A stretch of 64,000 nt of DNA from Streptomyces sp. NBC_01294 (GTDB taxonomy: Bacteria > Actinomycetota > Actinomycetes > Streptomycetales > Streptomycetaceae), in assembly GCF_035917235.1 (NCBI RefSeq), contig NZ_CP108423.1:1178001-1242000 (forward strand), given 5' to 3'. Under the pieces are notes generated by a model. It was given only the letters and a program-made list of their open reading frames with translations. It was not told where the DNA came from and searched no databases. Positions 15,731 through 24,330 of this stretch are shown piece after piece (positions within the stretch are counted from its first letter, which is position 1; each line of letters begins with the position of its first letter). The position numbers were made by a program, and so were the translations under genes.

Positions 15731-17044
15731 TTGACCGACCACACCACCCACACCGACTTCACCGACGACACCTCCCGGCAGGCCTTCTTCGACCTGCACC
15801 ACGGCCTGCCCCGGCAGGCTCCCGGCTCCTACGCGAGCACCCGTCACCTGCTGTCCCTGTGCGGACCGCTGCCCGAGCGGCCGCGCGTCCTCGACCTGGG
15901 CTGCGGTCCGGGCCGCAGCGCCCTGCTCCTCGCCGCCGAGGCGGGCGGCCCGGGCCGGGGCGGCGCCGAGGTGACCGCCGTCGACCTCCACTCCCCCTTC
16001 CTCGACGAGCTCCGTACGGCCGCCCGGGCCCGCGGGCTCGCCGACCGCGTCCGTACCGTCGAGGCGGACATCGGCGCACTCTCCCCGGCGGACTTCGAGG
16101 ACGCTTCCTACGACCTCGTGTGGGCGGAGGGCTCCGCCTACCTCCTCGGCTTCGACACCGCGCTCGCCCGGTGGCAGCGGCTGCTCGCCCCGGGCGGCAC
16201 GCTCGTGGTGACCGAGTGCCAGTGGAACGTCGGGGAACCGTCCGCGGGGGCGCGCGCCTTCTGGGACCCGAAGTACCCGCTGCGCTCCACCGCCCGCAAC
16301 CTCGGCGCCGCCCAGGCCGCCGGGTACCGGGTGCTCGGCGTGTACGACCTGCCCGACTCCGACTGGGCCGAGTACTACGGCCCGCTCGCCGAGCGGGTCC
16401 GCAACCGCCCCGAAGCCGAGACCCCCGCGATGGCGCGGGCACGGGCCGCCACGCGCGAGGAGCTCGACGCACGGGAGCGCCATGGCCACGAGTACGGATA
16501 CACGGGCTACGTCCTGCGCCCGGTGACCGCCGGGGACGGCGACGCCTGGCCGGCCCGCCCGGAGACCGCGGCCGATGAGGCCGCCGTACGGGAGGTCAAC
16601 CTGGCGGCGTTCGACACGCCGCTGGAGGCGGACCTCGTGGACGCGCTGCGCGCGGACGGCTCCTGGCTGCCCGGCCTGTCGTACGTGGCCGAGGCCCCGG
16701 ACGGGTCGGTGGCGGCGCACGCCCTGCTGACCCGGTGCGAGGTCGACGGCGTCCCGGCGCTCGCGCTCGCACCGGTGGCCGCCGATCCCGCGCTCCAGGG
16801 CTCGGGCGCGGGCAGCTCGGTCGTCCGGGCCCTGCTCGCGGCGGCGAAGGAACGCGGGGAGTCGCTGGTCCTGGTCCTCGGGCACCCGGCGTACTACCCG
16901 CGCTTCGGGTTCGTACCGGCCTCGCGCTTCGGGATCCGGGCACCCTTCGACGTCCCGGACGAGGCCATGATGGCGCTGGTGCTGGACGATTCCGTTCCGG
17001 TCCCGGCGGGCACGATCGCCTACCCGGCCCCGTTCGGCGTCTGA
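15731..17044 (+). CDS. Fusion of a class I SAM methyltransferase and a GNAT acetyltransferase
   Basis: A 437-residue two-domain protein. Residues 1 to about 255 form a class I methyltransferase with SAM motif I 'VLDLGCGPG' near 53 and 'VTAVDLHSPFLDEL'. Residues from about 275 form a GNAT domain of the YhbS type with an 'LQGSGAGSSVVRALL' acetyl-CoA loop and 'GHPAYYPRFGF'. Substrates unknown; the pairing suggests two modifications of one target or detoxification of a small molecule. TTG start with a weak AAGG site; a perfect hairpin follows the gene. Confidence 0.85.
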   Translation: MTDHTTHTDFTDDTSRQAFFDLHHGLPRQAPGSYASTRHLLSLCGPLPERPRVLDLGCGPGRSALLLAAEAGGPGRGGAEVTAVDLHSPFLDELRTAARARGLADRVRTVEADIGALSPADFEDASYDLVWAEGSAYLLGFDTALARWQRLLAPGGTLVVTECQWNVGEPSAGARAFWDPKYPLRSTARNLGAAQAAGYRVLGVYDLPDSDWAEYYGPLAERVRNRPEAETPAMARARAATREELDARERHGHEYGYTGYVLRPVTAGDGDAWPARPETAADEAAVREVNLAAFDTPLEADLVDALRADGSWLPGLSYVAEAPDGSVAAHALLTRCEVDGVPALALAPVAADPALQGSGAGSSVVRALLAAAKERGESLVLVLGHPAYYPRFGFVPASRFGIRAPFDVPDEAMMALVLDDSVPVPAGTIAYPAPFGV

Positions 17045-17070
17045 CGCCAGGGCGCGGCCCCTGAGGTGAT

Positions 17071-17105
17071 CCGCCCCCCGCCGCCTAGCACGCGGCGGGG
17101 GGCGG
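17071..17105 (+). terminator. Terminator hairpin after the methyltransferase-GNAT gene
   Basis: Perfect 14-bp stem (17071-17084 with 17092-17105) and a 7-nt loop, beginning 27 bp after the stop codon and ahead of idi. No U-tract. Confidence 0.85.
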
Positions 17106-17185
17106 ACATGCGCGGATGTCCGAAGTGGGGACAAGCCTCTTTTGTACGGCAGACTGAAGGCCGAAGTCCGAAGCGAAGGATGGGT

Positions 17186-17785
17186 ATGCCGACCACACCA
17201 GCCACCGCCGCGACCAGCGCGCCCAACGGCACCGGTACTCAAGAACCGATCATGCTCGAACTGGTCGACGAGTCCGGCAATACCATCGGCACGGCGGAGA
17301 AGCTCTCCGCCCATCAGGCGCCCGGTCTGCTGCACCGGGCGTTCTCCGTGTTCCTCTTCGACGAGCAGGGCCGTCTGCTGCTCCAGCAGCGGGCCCTCGG
17401 GAAGTACCACTCACCCGGCGTCTGGTCGAACACCTGTTGCGGTCACCCCTATCCCGGGGAGTCTCCGTTCGCGGCCGCGGCCCGGCGGACCCACGAGGAG
17501 CTGGGGCTGTCGCCCTCGCTGCTCGCGCAGGCGGGAACGGTGCGCTACAACCACCCGGACCCCGCGTCGGGTCTCGTGGAGCAGGAGTTCAATCACCTCT
17601 TCGTGGGACTCGCGCAGGAGCCCGTGCGGCCGGATCCGGAGGAGGTCGGGGGCACCGTCTTCGTCACCGCCGAGGAGCTGGCGAAGCGGCACGCCGAAGT
17701 GCCGTTCTCGGCCTGGTTCATGACCGTGCTGGACGCGGCACGGCCCGCGATCCGCGAGCTGACCGGCGACGCCGCGGGCTGGTAG
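17186..17785 (+). CDS. idi: Isopentenyl-diphosphate delta-isomerase (type I)
   Basis: A 199-residue Nudix-fold enzyme that interconverts IPP and DMAPP in the cytosol. The catalytic Cys lies in 'SNTCCGHP' (Cys84/85) and the acidic pair in 'VEQEF' (Glu132, Glu134); the metal-binding His are in 'LSAHQAPGLLHRAF' and the GHP loop. Length fits the family. ATG chosen because GAAGGA lies five bases upstream; an ATG two codons earlier is less well spaced. Stand-alone gene, but functionally it feeds the hopanoid pathway at the left of the window. Confidence 0.95.
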   Translation: MPTTPATAATSAPNGTGTQEPIMLELVDESGNTIGTAEKLSAHQAPGLLHRAFSVFLFDEQGRLLLQQRALGKYHSPGVWSNTCCGHPYPGESPFAAAARRTHEELGLSPSLLAQAGTVRYNHPDPASGLVEQEFNHLFVGLAQEPVRPDPEEVGGTVFVTAEELAKRHAEVPFSAWFMTVLDAARPAIRELTGDAAGW

Positions 17786-17829
17786 CCCGTACGCCGTCCT
17801 GCTCGGCCGCCCCCCGCGCCGTCCGCCGC

Positions 17830-18336
17830 TCAGCCGGCGGACGTCGGGGCGGCCGGCGGGGTGGTCAGCGGCAGGGCCGCCCAGATGACCTTGCCTCCGG
17901 TCGAGGTGTGCTCGACGTCGCAGACCCCGCCGGCCTCCAGCGTGACCTCCCTCACCAGGAGCAGGCCCCGGCCGCCGGTCTGGCCGAAGTCGGCCTCCAG
18001 CGCCTTGGGGCGGTACGGGTGGTTGTCCTCGACGGCCACCCGTACCCAGGCCCGGCCGATGGCCACCTCGACCGCGACCTCCGGCGAGAGCAGGGCCGCG
18101 TGCCGGACCGAGTTCGTCACCAGTTCGGAGACGATCAGGAGCAGCGAGTACACGAGGTCCTGGTGAGCGGGCACCCCCTGGCGCCCGAGCAGGTCCCGGA
18201 CCGCACGGCGGGCCTGCGGAACGGATTCTTCTACGGCGGGCGCGGTGAACCGCCACACGCCCTCGTACGCGAGGGGGTCGGCCGGAGCCTCCGGCTCCCC
18301 CTCCCTGGCTGGCGGGACGCTCCCGCTGACATCCAT
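17830..18336 (-). CDS. RsbW-like histidine-kinase-fold ATP-binding protein
   Basis: A 168-residue protein of the HATPase_c_2 group, widely expanded in Streptomyces as anti-sigma factor-type serine kinases or sensor partners. The N-box is intact (SELVTNSVRHA), with 'VEDNHP' and 'GGRGLLLV' forming the rest of the ATP pocket. The ATG with GGGGGACGGA upstream is preferred; a GTG 12 codons earlier (18372) lacks a ribosome binding site. Binding partner unknown. It converges with idi, 44 bp apart. Confidence 0.8.
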   Translation of the reverse strand: MDVSGSVPPAREGEPEAPADPLAYEGVWRFTAPAVEESVPQARRAVRDLLGRQGVPAHQDLVYSLLLIVSELVTNSVRHAALLSPEVAVEVAIGRAWVRVAVEDNHPYRPKALEADFGQTGGRGLLLVREVTLEAGGVCDVEHTSTGGKVIWAALPLTTPPAAPTSAG

Positions 18337-18466
18337 CTTCCGTCCCCCGTCTTCACGCTCGATCGTCTCCACGCGTCAAGAGTGGGGAACGGGCTGGTCC
18401 GGGCCGGACTGCTGACCAGAAGTCAGCGTCATTCGGACACTTTCTGACCGCTGGCGTATGACAGAG

Positions 18467-19177
18467 TCAGTTGTTCGACTGTTCCTGATCTTCTGCCGGA
18501 CGCTTCTCGGCCGCCTCGCGCGCCCCGTCCGCCGCGGCATCCTCCTCCGCCGCCTCGTCTTCCCTGACCAAGCCCAGGATGCGCCGCGCCCCCAGGCCCA
18601 TGGCCACCAGGCTCAGGCCGTCGAACAGGAGGGCGAGGGAGAAGAAGGTTCCGATCACGTACAGACTGTTGCCGGGCCAGTTGGAGAGGATCAGGAGGCC
18701 CAGCAGCACTCCGAAGGCGCCCTGGACGAGCGCGAGCCCGAAGTTCGCGCCGCGCACCACCAGCGCTCCGACCAGCCGGAACAGCCCTCCGGTGAGGAAG
18801 AGCAGCGCGGCGAACATCGTCAGCGCCTCGGCGCTCGCCTCGGGGCGGCGCAGGATCACGAAACCCGCCGCGATGTTGATCGCGGCGACGATGACGGCGA
18901 GCCAGAAGTAGTTGCTCTTGCGGGACTGCACGGCCTGCAGCAGGCCCACCACACCGCCGATCAGCAGCAGCCAGCCGAAGAGGAACATCGAGGTGAGCGT
19001 GGCGACGCCGGCGTAGACCAGCCCGACCAGACCGGCCAGCACCAGGAGCACGCCGAGCAGCGTCAGCAGTCCGAAGCTGCGGCTGAGCTTCTTCCTCTCC
19101 TGCTGCGACCCACGGCCCCCGGCCCCGGCCCCCGTGCTGTCTACACGGTCTGTGCGGTCTGTGCGGTCTGTGCCCAT
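18467..19177 (-). CDS. HdeD/DUF308 family membrane protein
   Basis: A 236-residue protein with six predicted membrane helices starting at 'SFGLLTLLGVLLVLAGLVGL' (about residue 34) and pairs of short repeated helix units typical of HdeD. The N-terminus has a (TDR)3 repeat encoded by a threefold GTGCGGTCT repeat, and the C-terminus is a charged Glu/Ala-rich tail. HdeD is linked to acid resistance in enterobacteria; the role in actinobacteria is unknown. AGGAGGTGG precedes the ATG. Divergent from the hydratase gene, 76 bp apart. Confidence 0.85.
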   Translation of the reverse strand: MGTDRTDRTDRVDSTGAGAGGRGSQQERKKLSRSFGLLTLLGVLLVLAGLVGLVYAGVATLTSMFLFGWLLLIGGVVGLLQAVQSRKSNYFWLAVIVAAINIAAGFVILRRPEASAEALTMFAALLFLTGGLFRLVGALVVRGANFGLALVQGAFGVLLGLLILSNWPGNSLYVIGTFFSLALLFDGLSLVAMGLGARRILGLVREDEAAEEDAAADGAREAAEKRPAEDQEQSNN

Positions 19178-19253
19178 GGACGTGCCACCTCCTCGCACCC
19201 CCGGACGGACTCCCTTGATCATAGGTTTGGCGGCCCGGGATAGCATCCGGCGC

Positions 19254-20006
19254 ATGGACGCAGCCCTGGACGCAACCCTCCTGCACACGGTCGCCGACGG
19301 GGTGGCCACCGTCGTCATCTCGCATCCCGCCAAGCGCAATGCCATGACCGCCTCGATGTGGCGGGCGCTCCCGGAGCTGCTGACGGGCCTGGCGGGCGAC
19401 CCGGCGGTCCGGGTGCTCGTGCTGACCGGGGACGGACCGACCTTCTGCGCGGGTGCGGACATCTCCTCGCTGACCGGCGGCGAGGACCCGCGGGCCCTCG
19501 CCGTGACGGCGGAGGAGGCCCTGGCCGCCTTCCCGAAGCCGACGCTGGCGGCGATCCGGGGATTCTGCGTGGGCGGCGGCAGCCAGCTGGCGGCGGCCTG
19601 CGATCTGCGGTTCGCGGAGGAGGGCGCGTCATTCGGGGTGACCCCGGCGAAGCTGGGCATCGTCTACCCGGCCTCCTCGACCCGGAGGCTGGCGTCCGTG
19701 GTCGGCCCGGCGTGGGCCAAGTACCTTCTCTTCTCGGCGGAGTTGCTCGGCGCGGACCAGGCGCTGCGCGCCGGGTTCCTGAACGAGCTGCTGCCCGCCG
19801 GCCAACTGGACAAGCGCGTCGCGGAGTTCACCCGGATCCTGGCCTCGCGCTCGCAGCTGACGCAGGTGGCGGCCAAGGAGTTCGCCGACGGCCGCACGGA
19901 CCGGGACGGGTACTGGGAGGACCAGGCGGCCGGAAGCGACGACACCGCGGAGGGTGTCGCCGCGTTCCTGGAGCGCCGGGCGCCGCGCTTCACCTGGACT
20001 CCGTGA
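19254..20006 (+). CDS. Enoyl-CoA hydratase/isomerase family protein
   Basis: A 250-residue crotonase-fold protein. The oxyanion-hole segments 'FCAGADIS' (near residue 63) and 'GFCVGGGSQLAAACDLRFA' (near 104) are typical. The usual second catalytic Glu region reads 'TPAKLGIVYPASSTRRLA', so Glu-type hydratase chemistry is uncertain and isomerase or other acyl-CoA activity is possible. No other fatty-acid gene lies next to it; it converges with the DJ-1 gene with a 4-bp gap and no terminator between. Confidence 0.85.
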   Translation: MDAALDATLLHTVADGVATVVISHPAKRNAMTASMWRALPELLTGLAGDPAVRVLVLTGDGPTFCAGADISSLTGGEDPRALAVTAEEALAAFPKPTLAAIRGFCVGGGSQLAAACDLRFAEEGASFGVTPAKLGIVYPASSTRRLASVVGPAWAKYLLFSAELLGADQALRAGFLNELLPAGQLDKRVAEFTRILASRSQLTQVAAKEFADGRTDRDGYWEDQAAGSDDTAEGVAAFLERRAPRFTWTP

Positions 20007-20010
20007 CGGC

Positions 20011-20640
20011 CTATCCCAGGGGGTTGGCCGCCCGCAGCCGGGCGACGAGCTCGGCGGGGGCCTTGTCGGGCGATCCCGCGTCGTAGGGCGGCTGGGGGTC
20101 GTACTCGGTCATCAGCTGGACCGTCTGGGCGAGCTCGTCCCCGGCGATCCTGCCGAGCAGCGTGAGACCCATGTCGATCCCGGAGGACACCCCGGCGGCG
20201 GTGACGTACTTCCCGTCGAACACCACGCGCTCGCCGGTGGGCTCGGCCCCGAACTGCGGCAGCCGGTCGAGGTACAGCCAGTGGCCGGCGGCCCGCCTCC
20301 CGTCGAGGAGCCCGGCGGCGGCGAGCAGGAGCGAGCCGGTGCACACGGAGGTGGTCCACGTGCTGGTGGCGTCGACGGCCCGCAGCCACTCCAGGACGGC
20401 GGGATTCTTCATCTCCACCTCGGGGTGGGGTCCGCCGGGCACGATGACGATGTCGGGCCGGGTCACCTCGCCGAGCGCCTTGTCGGCGACGAGCGCGAGC
20501 GACCCGCTGTCCGTGCGCACGGGCCCGGGGCGCTCGGAGACGAACACCACCTCGGCGCCCGGAAGCCGCCCGAGCGTGTCGAAGGGCCCGACGGCGTCCA
20601 GGGCGGTGAAGCGGTCGTAGAGCAGTACGGCGATCTGCAT
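20011..20640 (-). CDS. DJ-1/PfpI family protein
   Basis: A 209-residue single-domain protein of the glutamine-amidotransferase-like fold. The nucleophile elbow Cys is Cys100 in 'TSVCTGSLLLAAAGLLDGR', followed by 'RAAGHW' with the conserved His. The family includes isocyanide hydratases and putative chaperones or glyoxalases; the C-terminal part lacks the HTH domain found in the neighbouring paralogue. GGAGGAGCC ribosome binding site. It and the next gene to the right both carry the same domain, with a MITE-like element between them. Confidence 0.88.
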   Translation of the reverse strand: MQIAVLLYDRFTALDAVGPFDTLGRLPGAEVVFVSERPGPVRTDSGSLALVADKALGEVTRPDIVIVPGGPHPEVEMKNPAVLEWLRAVDATSTWTTSVCTGSLLLAAAGLLDGRRAAGHWLYLDRLPQFGAEPTGERVVFDGKYVTAAGVSSGIDMGLTLLGRIAGDELAQTVQLMTEYDPQPPYDAGSPDKAPAELVARLRAANPLG

Positions 20641-20748
20641 GGCTCCTCCGGAGCGGTTGACGATTGGCGGCACGGCCCGTGGCGGGCCGGCCGTTCTGAG
20701 TGGTCCGAGACGGGCGAGCCCGGGGGTGACGGGCCGGCCCCTGGGTCC

Positions 20749-20917
20749 CTAGGGCGCGTCTTTCGGATCTTGTCGGCCGAGCCCGCGTTGTCCGGTGCCG
20801 TGCATCGCAAGGCGGAGGTGCTCCGCTCGTACTGGACGTACTTGGGAGCCCCGACAACGCGGCGAGGTGCGGTGCCGGGCAGCGCGGGCCCGGCGAGATC
20901 CGGAAGACTCGCCCTAG
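20749..20917. mobile_element. MITE-like palindromic element flanked by CTAG
   Basis: About 161 bp between two CTAG tetranucleotides (20749-20752 and 20914-20917). The ends are imperfect inverted repeats: the first 25 bases of each end match at about 20 positions (GGCGCGTCTTTCGGATC versus GGCGAGTCTTCCGGATC). The inner part is also partly palindromic. No ORF of note. The right-hand CTAG supplies the TAG stop codon of the adjacent GlxA-type gene. It looks like a non-autonomous element with a 4-bp CTAG target duplication; similar intergenic palindromes occur in Streptomyces genomes (recollection). Confidence 0.7.
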
Positions 20918-21879
20918 TGGTGGGGCAGGCCGAAGCGGCGGCGGTACTCGGTCGGGGACTGGCCCAGGGTCTTCAGGAACGCGCGCCGCAGCGCCTCCGG
21001 CGTCCCGTACCCGCACGCCCGGGATATCTCGGCGACCCCCTCCCCGCCCTCCTCCAGCAGCCGTCGCGCGTGCTCCACCCGCACCCGCTCGACGTAGCGC
21101 CCCGGCGTCACTCCCGTTTCCGCCTGGAACGCGCGCGAGAAGTGCCGCGGCGACAGCCGCGCCCGCGCCGCCAGCGCCTCCACGCCCAGGTCCGCGCCCG
21201 GGTGCTCGGTGATCCACTGCTGGACGTCCCGCAGCGGCTCCCGCCGCGCGGTCTGCGCCGACAGCTGCGCGCTGAACTGCGCCTGGTTGCCCGGCCTGCG
21301 CAGGAACACCACCAGGTGCCGGGCGATGGTCAGTGCGACGTCCCGCCCGTGGTCCTCCTCCACCAGCGCGAGCGCGAGGTCGATCCCGGCCGTGACCCCG
21401 GCCGAGGTGGACACCGGCCCGTCCCGCACGTAGATGGGGTCGGGCTCCACCGCCACGGCCGGGTAGTCCCGCGCCATCTGCGCGCAGGCGTACCAGTGCG
21501 TCGTCGCCCGCCGCCCGTCCAGGAGCCCCGCCTCGGCCAGCAGCAGGCCTCCCGTGCACACGGACACCAGCCGCTCCGCATCACCCCCGTACACGCGCAG
21601 CCAGTCGGTGAGACGCGGCTCGAAGTCGGCCGTGAACCGGCCCCCGGGCACCAGCAGCGTGGTACCTGTGCCCGGCCGGGCACCCTCCAGGTCCCCGTCC
21701 GGCACCAGCGTCAGCCCGCTGTCCGTCCGGACCGGCGCACCTCCCGGCGACACCGTCCTGATCGCGTACCCCGCGAGCCCGGGGAACCGGGAGGCGCCGG
21801 AGAACACCTCCACCGGCCCGGTCACGTCCAGGCTCTGCACCCCGTCGTAGAGGACGACGAGCACGTTTCGCAACGACAT
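20914..21879 (-). CDS. GlxA-family AraC-type transcriptional regulator with DJ-1/PfpI domain
   Basis: A 321-residue protein: DJ-1/PfpI domain (residues 1 to about 190, nucleophile-position Cys108 in 'VSVCTGG') followed by a C-terminal AraC double helix-turn-helix ('LSPRHFSRAFQAETGVTPGRYV' and 'ISRACGYGTPEALRRAF'). Such regulators sense small metabolites and often control neighbouring genes; the DJ-1 gene to its left is a candidate target. The stop TAG comes from the CTAG border of the mobile element. The ATG lacks a strong ribosome binding site; the start is chosen from family alignment. Confidence 0.88.
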   Translation of the reverse strand: MSLRNVLVVLYDGVQSLDVTGPVEVFSGASRFPGLAGYAIRTVSPGGAPVRTDSGLTLVPDGDLEGARPGTGTTLLVPGGRFTADFEPRLTDWLRVYGGDAERLVSVCTGGLLLAEAGLLDGRRATTHWYACAQMARDYPAVAVEPDPIYVRDGPVSTSAGVTAGIDLALALVEEDHGRDVALTIARHLVVFLRRPGNQAQFSAQLSAQTARREPLRDVQQWITEHPGADLGVEALAARARLSPRHFSRAFQAETGVTPGRYVERVRVEHARRLLEEGGEGVAEISRACGYGTPEALRRAFLKTLGQSPTEYRRRFGLPHH

Positions 21880-21989
21880 GGCCTCATGGTGTGACGTCGG
21901 CCCCCATGGCCGCAATGACGTGCTTCCCACCTATCCGGCCATCCGGCACGGGAGGGCGCCTCCCGTGCCCGGATAGGATCGGGGGCATC

Positions 21990-23627
21990 ATGACTGCAAC
22001 CCTCGTCGCCAAGAAGCTCACCGCCGCGCACGGTGAGCGCACGCTCTTCGCCGATCTCGACCTCGTCGTCGCTCCCGGCGACGTCATCGGCCTCGTCGGC
22101 GTGAACGGCGCCGGGAAGTCCACCCTGCTGCGGCTGCTCGCCGGGCTGGACACCCCCGAGACCGGTGAGCTGCGGCTGTCCCCGCCCGGCGCCGCCGTCG
22201 GCCACCTCCCGCAGGAGCCGGAGCGCCGGCCCGCCGAGTCGGTCCGGGACTTCCTGGCCCGCCGTACGGGCGTGGCCGTCGCCCAGGCGGAGCTCGACGC
22301 GGCGACGCAGGGCCTGGTGGACGGGACTCCGGGCGCGGACGACGCGTACGCGACCGCACTGGACCGGTGGCTGGACCTCGGCGGCGCCGACCTCGACGAA
22401 CGGGCCGAGGAGGTCGCCGCCGAGCTCGGCCTCACCGTGGGCCTGGACCTGCCGATGACGGCGCTCTCCGGCGGCCAGGCGGCCCGCGCGGGCCTCGCCT
22501 CGCTGCTCCTGTCCCGCTACGACGTGTTCCTGCTGGACGAGCCCACCAACGACCTGGACCTGGAGGGTCTGGAGCGGCTGGAGCGGTTCGTCAAGGGGCT
22601 GCGCGCGGGCACGGTCGTGATCAGCCACGACCGCGAGTTCCTGGCGCGGACCGTCACCAAGGTCCTCGAACTCGACCTGGCCCAGCAGCAGATCAACCTC
22701 TACGGCGGCGGCTACGACGCCTACCTGGAGGAGCGCGAGCGCGCCCGTGACCACGCCCGCGAGGAGTTCGACGAGTACGCGGGCAGGAAGTCCGCGCTCG
22801 AGGGCCGCGCCCAGATGCAGCGCAACTGGATGGACAAGGGTGTGCGCAACGCCCGCCGCAAGGCGTCCGACAACGACAAGATCGGCAAGAACCTGCGCGG
22901 CGAGTCCAGCGAGAAGCAGGCCGCCAAGGCCCGCCAGACGCAGCGGGCGATCGAGCGGCTGGAGGTCGTCGAGGAGCCCCGCAAGGAGTGGGAGCTGCGC
23001 ATGGAGATCGCGGCGGCCCCGCGCTCCGGCTCGGTGGTGGCCACCCTGCGCGAGGCGGCCGTCAAGCGCGGGGACTTCGTCCTGGGCCCGGCCAGCCTGC
23101 AGATCGACTGGGCGGACCGGGTGGCGATCACCGGGGCCAACGGCGCCGGGAAGTCCACCCTCCTCGCCGTCCTGCTGGGCCGGCTGGCCCCGGACTCCGG
23201 CTCCGCCACCCTCGGCTCCGGCGTCCTGGTCGGCGAGGTGGACCAGGCACGCGGTCTGTTCCTCGGTGACGAACCGCTGCTGGAGGCCTTCTGCGCGGCG
23301 GTCCCGGAGACCGAGCCGGCCGAGGTCCGCACCCTGCTGGCCAAGTTCGGCCTCAAGTCGGCCCACGTGCTGCGCCCGGCGGCGACCCTCTCCCCGGGCG
23401 AGCGCACGCGTGCCGCGCTGGCGCTGCTCCAGGGCCGCGGGGTGAACCTGCTGGTCCTGGACGAGCCCACCAACCACCTCGACCTTCCGGCGATCGAGCA
23501 GCTGGAGGCCGCACTCGACGCCTACGAGGGCACCCTGCTGCTGGTCACCCACGACCGCCGCATGCTGGACGCCGTCCACGTGACCCGCCGCCTGCAGGTC
23601 GAGGGCGGCAAGGTCACCGAGATCTAG
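21990..23627 (+). CDS. ABC-F family ATPase
   Basis: A 545-residue soluble protein with two ABC domains and no membrane segment. First Walker A 'GVNGAGKST' (near 37), signature 'LSGGQAARAGLAS', Walker B 'VFLLDEPTNDLD'; a charged linker of about 90 residues ('RKSALEGRAQMQRNWMDKG'); second Walker A 'GANGAGKST' and 'LLVLDEPTNHLD'. ABC-F proteins act on ribosomes, some giving antibiotic protection. The second signature is 'LSPGERTRAALA' (P for G). No antibiotic genes nearby, so a housekeeping translation role is as likely. Confidence 0.92.
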   Translation: MTATLVAKKLTAAHGERTLFADLDLVVAPGDVIGLVGVNGAGKSTLLRLLAGLDTPETGELRLSPPGAAVGHLPQEPERRPAESVRDFLARRTGVAVAQAELDAATQGLVDGTPGADDAYATALDRWLDLGGADLDERAEEVAAELGLTVGLDLPMTALSGGQAARAGLASLLLSRYDVFLLDEPTNDLDLEGLERLERFVKGLRAGTVVISHDREFLARTVTKVLELDLAQQQINLYGGGYDAYLEERERARDHAREEFDEYAGRKSALEGRAQMQRNWMDKGVRNARRKASDNDKIGKNLRGESSEKQAAKARQTQRAIERLEVVEEPRKEWELRMEIAAAPRSGSVVATLREAAVKRGDFVLGPASLQIDWADRVAITGANGAGKSTLLAVLLGRLAPDSGSATLGSGVLVGEVDQARGLFLGDEPLLEAFCAAVPETEPAEVRTLLAKFGLKSAHVLRPAATLSPGERTRAALALLQGRGVNLLVLDEPTNHLDLPAIEQLEAALDAYEGTLLLVTHDRRMLDAVHVTRRLQVEGGKVTEI

Positions 23628-23964
23628 CCGTCGGGGGCGGGCAGTTGGCGGCGGGCGCGGGAGCGGGGGCCGCGCGCCGGCGCCCCGAGGTGCCGACCGG
23701 CCCGTGCGCGACTAGCCTTTGTGGGTGAGAGCCGCAACCGCGGAGCACGCCTCCATGGCCGGAGTCCCGCGTTGGCAGGGGTGGTAGTGCCGACGCGTAC
23801 CTGCTTCGGGACCCATGTGGCGCCTGAGCCCCTTGTGGCCGGAAATGTGCCTTCGCACTTCCCGCGGCTCTGCACCCGATCCGCGCTGCGCATCCAGCAA
23901 TGGCGGCCGCGGTTCCCCCTCATGCCCCGCAGAGGCGCGAGAGGGGGAAGGAAAGGGAATACCC
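23628..23964. other. Gene-free stretch upstream of a small secreted protein
   Basis: 337 bp between the ABC-F gene and the next coding region. It starts with a GC-rich segment that can fold (CGCGCGCCGGCGCC) and continues with leader sequence of lower coding character. A frame opening at GTG 23721 runs into the next gene out of frame and is not convincing. No promoter could be assigned with confidence. Confidence 0.4.
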
Positions 23965-24243
23965 ATGCAGGCAAAGAGAGTGAAGCGTCTCTTCGTGGCC
24001 TCCACCGCCGGTCTCCTGATGGCCGGTGGGGCCGCGCTCGGCACGGCGGGAACCGCCTCGGCCGCAGCGCCGGCCCAGCCCGTCAGCTACGTCAACGGTG
24101 GCGGCTGCGGTGGCGGCGGTGGCTATGACGACGACGATGACCACCGCGGTCAGCACAGCGGCTGGCGCCACGGCGGCTGGGACCACGATGACGACGACAA
24201 GGGTTACGGAGGACACGGCTACGGCCGAGGACACGGCCACTGA
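23965..24243 (+). CDS. Small secreted Gly/Asp/His-rich protein
   Basis: A 92-residue protein with a clear signal peptide: RVKR positive start, hydrophobic core 'LFVASTAGLLMAGGAALG' and cleavage likely after 'ASA' near residue 33. The mature part is about 59 residues with a GGGCGGGGG run, DDDDD and DHDDDDK clusters and a His/Gly-rich tail. The acidic and His clusters suggest metal binding, but no family was recognised. GGAAAGG precedes the ATG. It has no operon partner. A single Cys in the mature part could allow dimers. Confidence 0.75.
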   Translation: MQAKRVKRLFVASTAGLLMAGGAALGTAGTASAAAPAQPVSYVNGGGCGGGGGYDDDDDHRGQHSGWRHGGWDHDDDDKGYGGHGYGRGHGH

Positions 24244-24330
24244 ATCGTCCCCAACACAGCAGGCCCTGCGCGACCCGTCACCGGGCCGCGCATCGGGCTG
24301 CCGTGCCCCGCATCCGGCCGCCGCGGCGCT

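Noticed and set aside
23721..24128. A 135-codon frame starting before the small secreted protein
   Set aside because: It overlaps the secreted protein gene in another frame, has Arg-rich low-complexity translation, and the signal-peptide frame is clearly better.
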